Assembly (NCBI GenBank): GCA_008534395.1
Contig: SHMQ01000054.1
Location: 1 to 7,646, forward strand
Reading direction: 5' to 3'
DNA length: 7,646 nucleotides
From: Candidatus Acidulodesulfobacterium acidiphilum
Lineage (GTDB): Bacteria > SZUA-79 > Acidulodesulfobacterales > Acidulodesulfobacteraceae
Shown here: positions 6,322 through 7,646 of the stretch, piece by piece
Layout: each line of letters starts with the position of its first letter
Numbering within the stretch: position 1 is the stretch's first letter
The notes under the pieces: model-generated
Database searches by the model: none
Told to the model about the DNA's origin: nothing
Seen by the model: only the letters and a program-made list of their open reading frames with translations
Made by a program: the position numbers and the translations under genes

Positions 6322-6337
6322 TAAAACAATAAGAAGT

Positions 6338-6387
6338 TTAACAATTCTTAACTTAATTAATTAACTTTAATATTAACGGAGGTTAAC
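6338..6387 (+). repeat. Five TTAAC pentamers in the leader of the rubredoxin-like gene
   Basis: TTAAC occurs at 6338, 6348, 6361, 6373 and 6383, with spacings of 10, 13, 12 and 10 nt. The last copy forms the palindrome GTTAAC between the ribosome-binding site and the start codon. The fourth abuts the GGAGG. No function is known to me; see findings. Confidence 0.6.
6378..6382 (+). promoter_or_regulatory. Strong ribosome binding site of the rubredoxin-like gene
   Basis: GGAGG lies 6 nt before the ATG at 6389. It is the strongest Shine-Dalgarno sequence in the window, together with that of rpmB, and suggests high expression. Confidence 0.85.
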
Positions 6388-6388
6388 T

Positions 6389-6721
6389 ATGAAATGGAAA
6401 TGTTCAGTATGCGGCTACATTCACGATGGAGACTCTGCTCCTGATACTTGCCCAAAATGCGGAGCGCCAAAAGAAAAATTTGAAAAAGTCGCTGCAGACG
6501 TTGAGCAATTAATTGACCGCTCTAGAAAAACTAATCAGCTGCATATGGATCTTACCCATGTACTCACTAAAGTTTTAAAAATTGCCGAAGACGGAATAAA
6601 CGATAATCTTGATCCTAATTGCCTTATTTTGTTTCAAAAAGCAAAAAAAGCCGCATTTGAACTTAGACAAATGTCTAAAGCAGAAATAGTTGCACATATT
6701 AACAAACAGAAATGGGGTTGA
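6389..6721 (+). CDS. Rubredoxin-like iron protein with C-terminal helical domain
   Basis: The N-terminal 35 residues form a short rubredoxin-type knuckle domain, with Cys5/Cys8 (CSVCGY) and Cys21/Cys24 (CPKCGAP). The pairs are 12 residues apart, as in the C-terminal domain of rubrerythrin rather than free rubredoxin. Four cysteines would bind one Fe(SCys)4 centre for electron transfer, although zinc is possible. Residues about 38-110 are predicted helical and contain HMDLTHVLTKVLKIAED and a Lys/Ala-rich stretch ending KWG. They lack the paired ExxH motifs of a rubrerythrin diiron domain, so this is not a rubrerythrin. The gene has its own terminator and a strong ribosome-binding site. Codons differ somewhat from neighbours: Ile is ATT five times and ATA twice, and Leu is mostly CTT. 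That fits high expression or a separate history. It faces hcp, suggesting a role in anaerobic redox stress (inference). Confidence 0.8.
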   Translation: MKWKCSVCGYIHDGDSAPDTCPKCGAPKEKFEKVAADVEQLIDRSRKTNQLHMDLTHVLTKVLKIAEDGINDNLDPNCLILFQKAKKAAFELRQMSKAEIVAHINKQKWG

Positions 6722-6744
6722 TTATTTAAAAAAAATATTTAATT

Positions 6745-6810
6745 TTAACGGAAGAAAGGGCGCTAAAAAATATTTTACCTCCTTTCTTCCGTTAATTTTA
6801 ATTTTTTATT
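6745..6810. terminator. Bidirectional terminator between the rubredoxin-like gene and hcp
   Basis: A perfect 15-bp inverted repeat (6745-6759 with 6781-6795, core ACGGAAGAAAGG) encloses a loop of about 21 nt. On the plus strand it is followed by TTTTAATTTTTTATTTT. On the minus strand it is followed, after a few bases, by ATATTTTTTTTAAAT. It can therefore end both converging genes. The loop is longer than usual for a compact terminator. Confidence 0.85.
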
Positions 6811-6816
6811 TTATCT

Positions 6817-7646
6817 TTATCTATTTCCGTTTATATATTTTAAACTATCCTCTACATTAGAAACAGCCATTATATTAAAATTTTTAACAAGAAAATCCGC
6901 CACGTTCTCAGATAAAAATGCCGGCAGTTTATAACCGAGCCTGATATTTTTAACTCCTAAATAAAGAAGCGCAAGCAGTACTATAACCGCTTTTTGCTCA
7001 TACCATGCAATTTCGTAATAAATAGGCAGGGTGTTTATGTCGTTTAAATTTAATTTTTCTTTTAATTTAAGCGCCGCGATAGCAAGCGAATACGAATCGT
7101 TACACTGACCCGCGTCTATAACTCTAGGCAGACCGTCTATATCCCCTAAATTCAACCTGTTATATCTGTATTTAGCGCAACCGGCCGTCAATATTACCGA
7201 ATCATTCGACAACCGACTTGCAAGTTCGGAATAATATACTCTTTCTTTATCGTTAGAATCGCAGCCGGCCATAACGACGAATTTCTTTATTTTACCTTCT
7301 TCTACCATTTTAATTATGGCGTCTGCAGAATTAACTAAAGTTTGTCTGGCAAAACCAACGTCAATAGTGCCTTTTATATTTTCCGGCATTTCTTCCGAAT
7401 TTAACGCCGTATTAATAGCTTCGGAGAAATCATGATTTGCTATGTGTTTAACTCCTGGCATTGCAACCATATCCGTAGTAAAAATCCTGTTCTTATAACT
7501 TTCCAAAGGCTTTTTAATACAGTTAGTGGTCATTATTATAGATCCTTTAAACTCCGCAAATTCCTTTTCCTGCTCCCACCATGCCCCGCCGTAATTACCT
7601 ATAAAATGGCTGAATCTTTTAAAGAACGGGTAAGCGTGCGCCGGCA
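6817..7646 (-). CDS. hcp: Hydroxylamine reductase / hybrid-cluster protein Hcp, C-terminal half (cut by right window edge)
   Basis: Hcp carries a 4Fe-4S cluster and a hybrid Fe-S-O cluster. It reduces hydroxylamine in vitro and acts as a high-affinity NO reductase in nitrosative stress. About 275 residues of a roughly 540-residue family are visible. The frame stays open through the Met at 7533 to the window edge, and the preceding 37 codons read as Hcp (PAHAYP, then GNYGGAWW), so that Met is internal, not the start. Counting it as residue 1, the hybrid-cluster ligands seen are Cys5 (TTNC), Cys91 (AGCD), Cys119 (AGCAKY), Cys144 (GQCND), Glu179 and Lys181 (WYEQKAV). The intervals 28, 25, 35 and 2 equal those of the Desulfovibrio enzyme (Cys406, 434, 459, Glu494, Lys496). 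The His and Glu ligands and the N-terminal cluster lie beyond the edge. The gene ends at a terminator shared with the rubredoxin-like gene. Confidence 0.96.
   Translation of the reverse strand, partial: PAHAYPFFKRFSHFIGNYGGAWWEQEKEFAEFKGSIIMTTNCIKKPLESYKNRIFTTDMVAMPGVKHIANHDFSEAINTALNSEEMPENIKGTIDVGFARQTLVNSADAIIKMVEEGKIKKFVVMAGCDSNDKERVYYSELASRLSNDSVILTAGCAKYRYNRLNLGDIDGLPRVIDAGQCNDSYSLAIAALKLKEKLNLNDINTLPIYYEIAWYEQKAVIVLLALLYLGVKNIRLGYKLPAFLSENVADFLVKNFNIMAVSNVEDSLKYINGNR

Larger units (their letters stand above)
6003..6388. other. Longest gene-free stretch: divergent regulatory region of rpmB and the rubredoxin-like gene
   Basis: It holds the rpmB leader and promoter on the left and the presumed promoter and leader of the rubredoxin-like gene on the right. 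Between them (about 6120-6290) is AT-rich DNA with no convincing gene. That part contains a near-palindrome TGTTTGTAAACA (6242-6253) and one copy of a 13-bp direct repeat, CTAATTGAG(C/T)CTT, at 6226-6238. The other copy is at 6071-6083, over the expected rpmB transcription start. No RNA gene or riboswitch was recognised. Confidence 0.6.

Noticed and set aside
6759-6786. AAAGGAGGT on the minus strand, a perfect ribosome-binding sequence in the terminator region
   Set aside because: No usable start codon with an open frame follows at proper spacing. It is formed by the terminator arm and loop.
6817-7533. Reading hcp as a complete 238-residue gene starting at the ATG at 7533
   Set aside because: The frame is open upstream to the window edge and the extra residues match Hcp ([14 protein letters not shown]). 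The Met is the internal one before TTNC, so the gene is partial.

Overview
The window is an AT-rich bacterial chromosome segment with seven genes that can be named with fair to high confidence, two small unknown genes and one tRNA. The layout is compact and shows no transposase, phage gene or CRISPR array. The hybrid-cluster protein (Hcp), the rubredoxin-type iron protein and the zinc dehydrogenase fit an anaerobic, low-GC bacterium of the deltaproteobacterial or related sulfur-metabolising kind. That placement is inferred from protein flavour only. Both end genes are cut by the window edge.

Region 1 (1-4307) is read entirely from the minus strand. In transcription order it holds rmlA (dTDP-glucose synthesis for surface polysaccharide), a small lipoprotein, a three-helix membrane protein 3 nt behind it, tRNA-Glu(CUC) with its own promoter, a ClC-type chloride transporter or channel with two C-terminal CBS domains, and the start of a zinc-dependent medium-chain dehydrogenase that runs off the left edge. 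An 8-bp tandem repeat lies just upstream of the tRNA promoter.

Region 2 (4308-4438) is a very AT-rich divergent promoter region with an 11-bp direct repeat. To its right, on the plus strand, is an RlmD/RumA-type 23S rRNA m5U methyltransferase with a TTG start. It converges on rpmB (ribosomal protein bL28, minus strand). One GC-rich hairpin overlapping the methyltransferase stop codon can terminate both genes, so two translation-related genes sit end to end.

Region 3 (6003-6388) is the longest gene-free stretch. It holds a good sigma-70 promoter for rpmB, a probable promoter and a TTAAC-rich leader for a rubredoxin-like gene on the plus strand, and several short repeats.

Region 4 (6389-7646) has the rubredoxin-like gene converging on hcp across a bidirectional terminator with a 15-bp perfect stem. 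The pairing suggests redox or nitrosative stress defence, with the small iron protein as a possible electron carrier (inference). No clearly new multi-gene system is visible. The least explained parts are the lipoprotein/three-helix pair, the rubredoxin-helical fusion protein and its leader, and the ClC protein without its internal proton glutamate.
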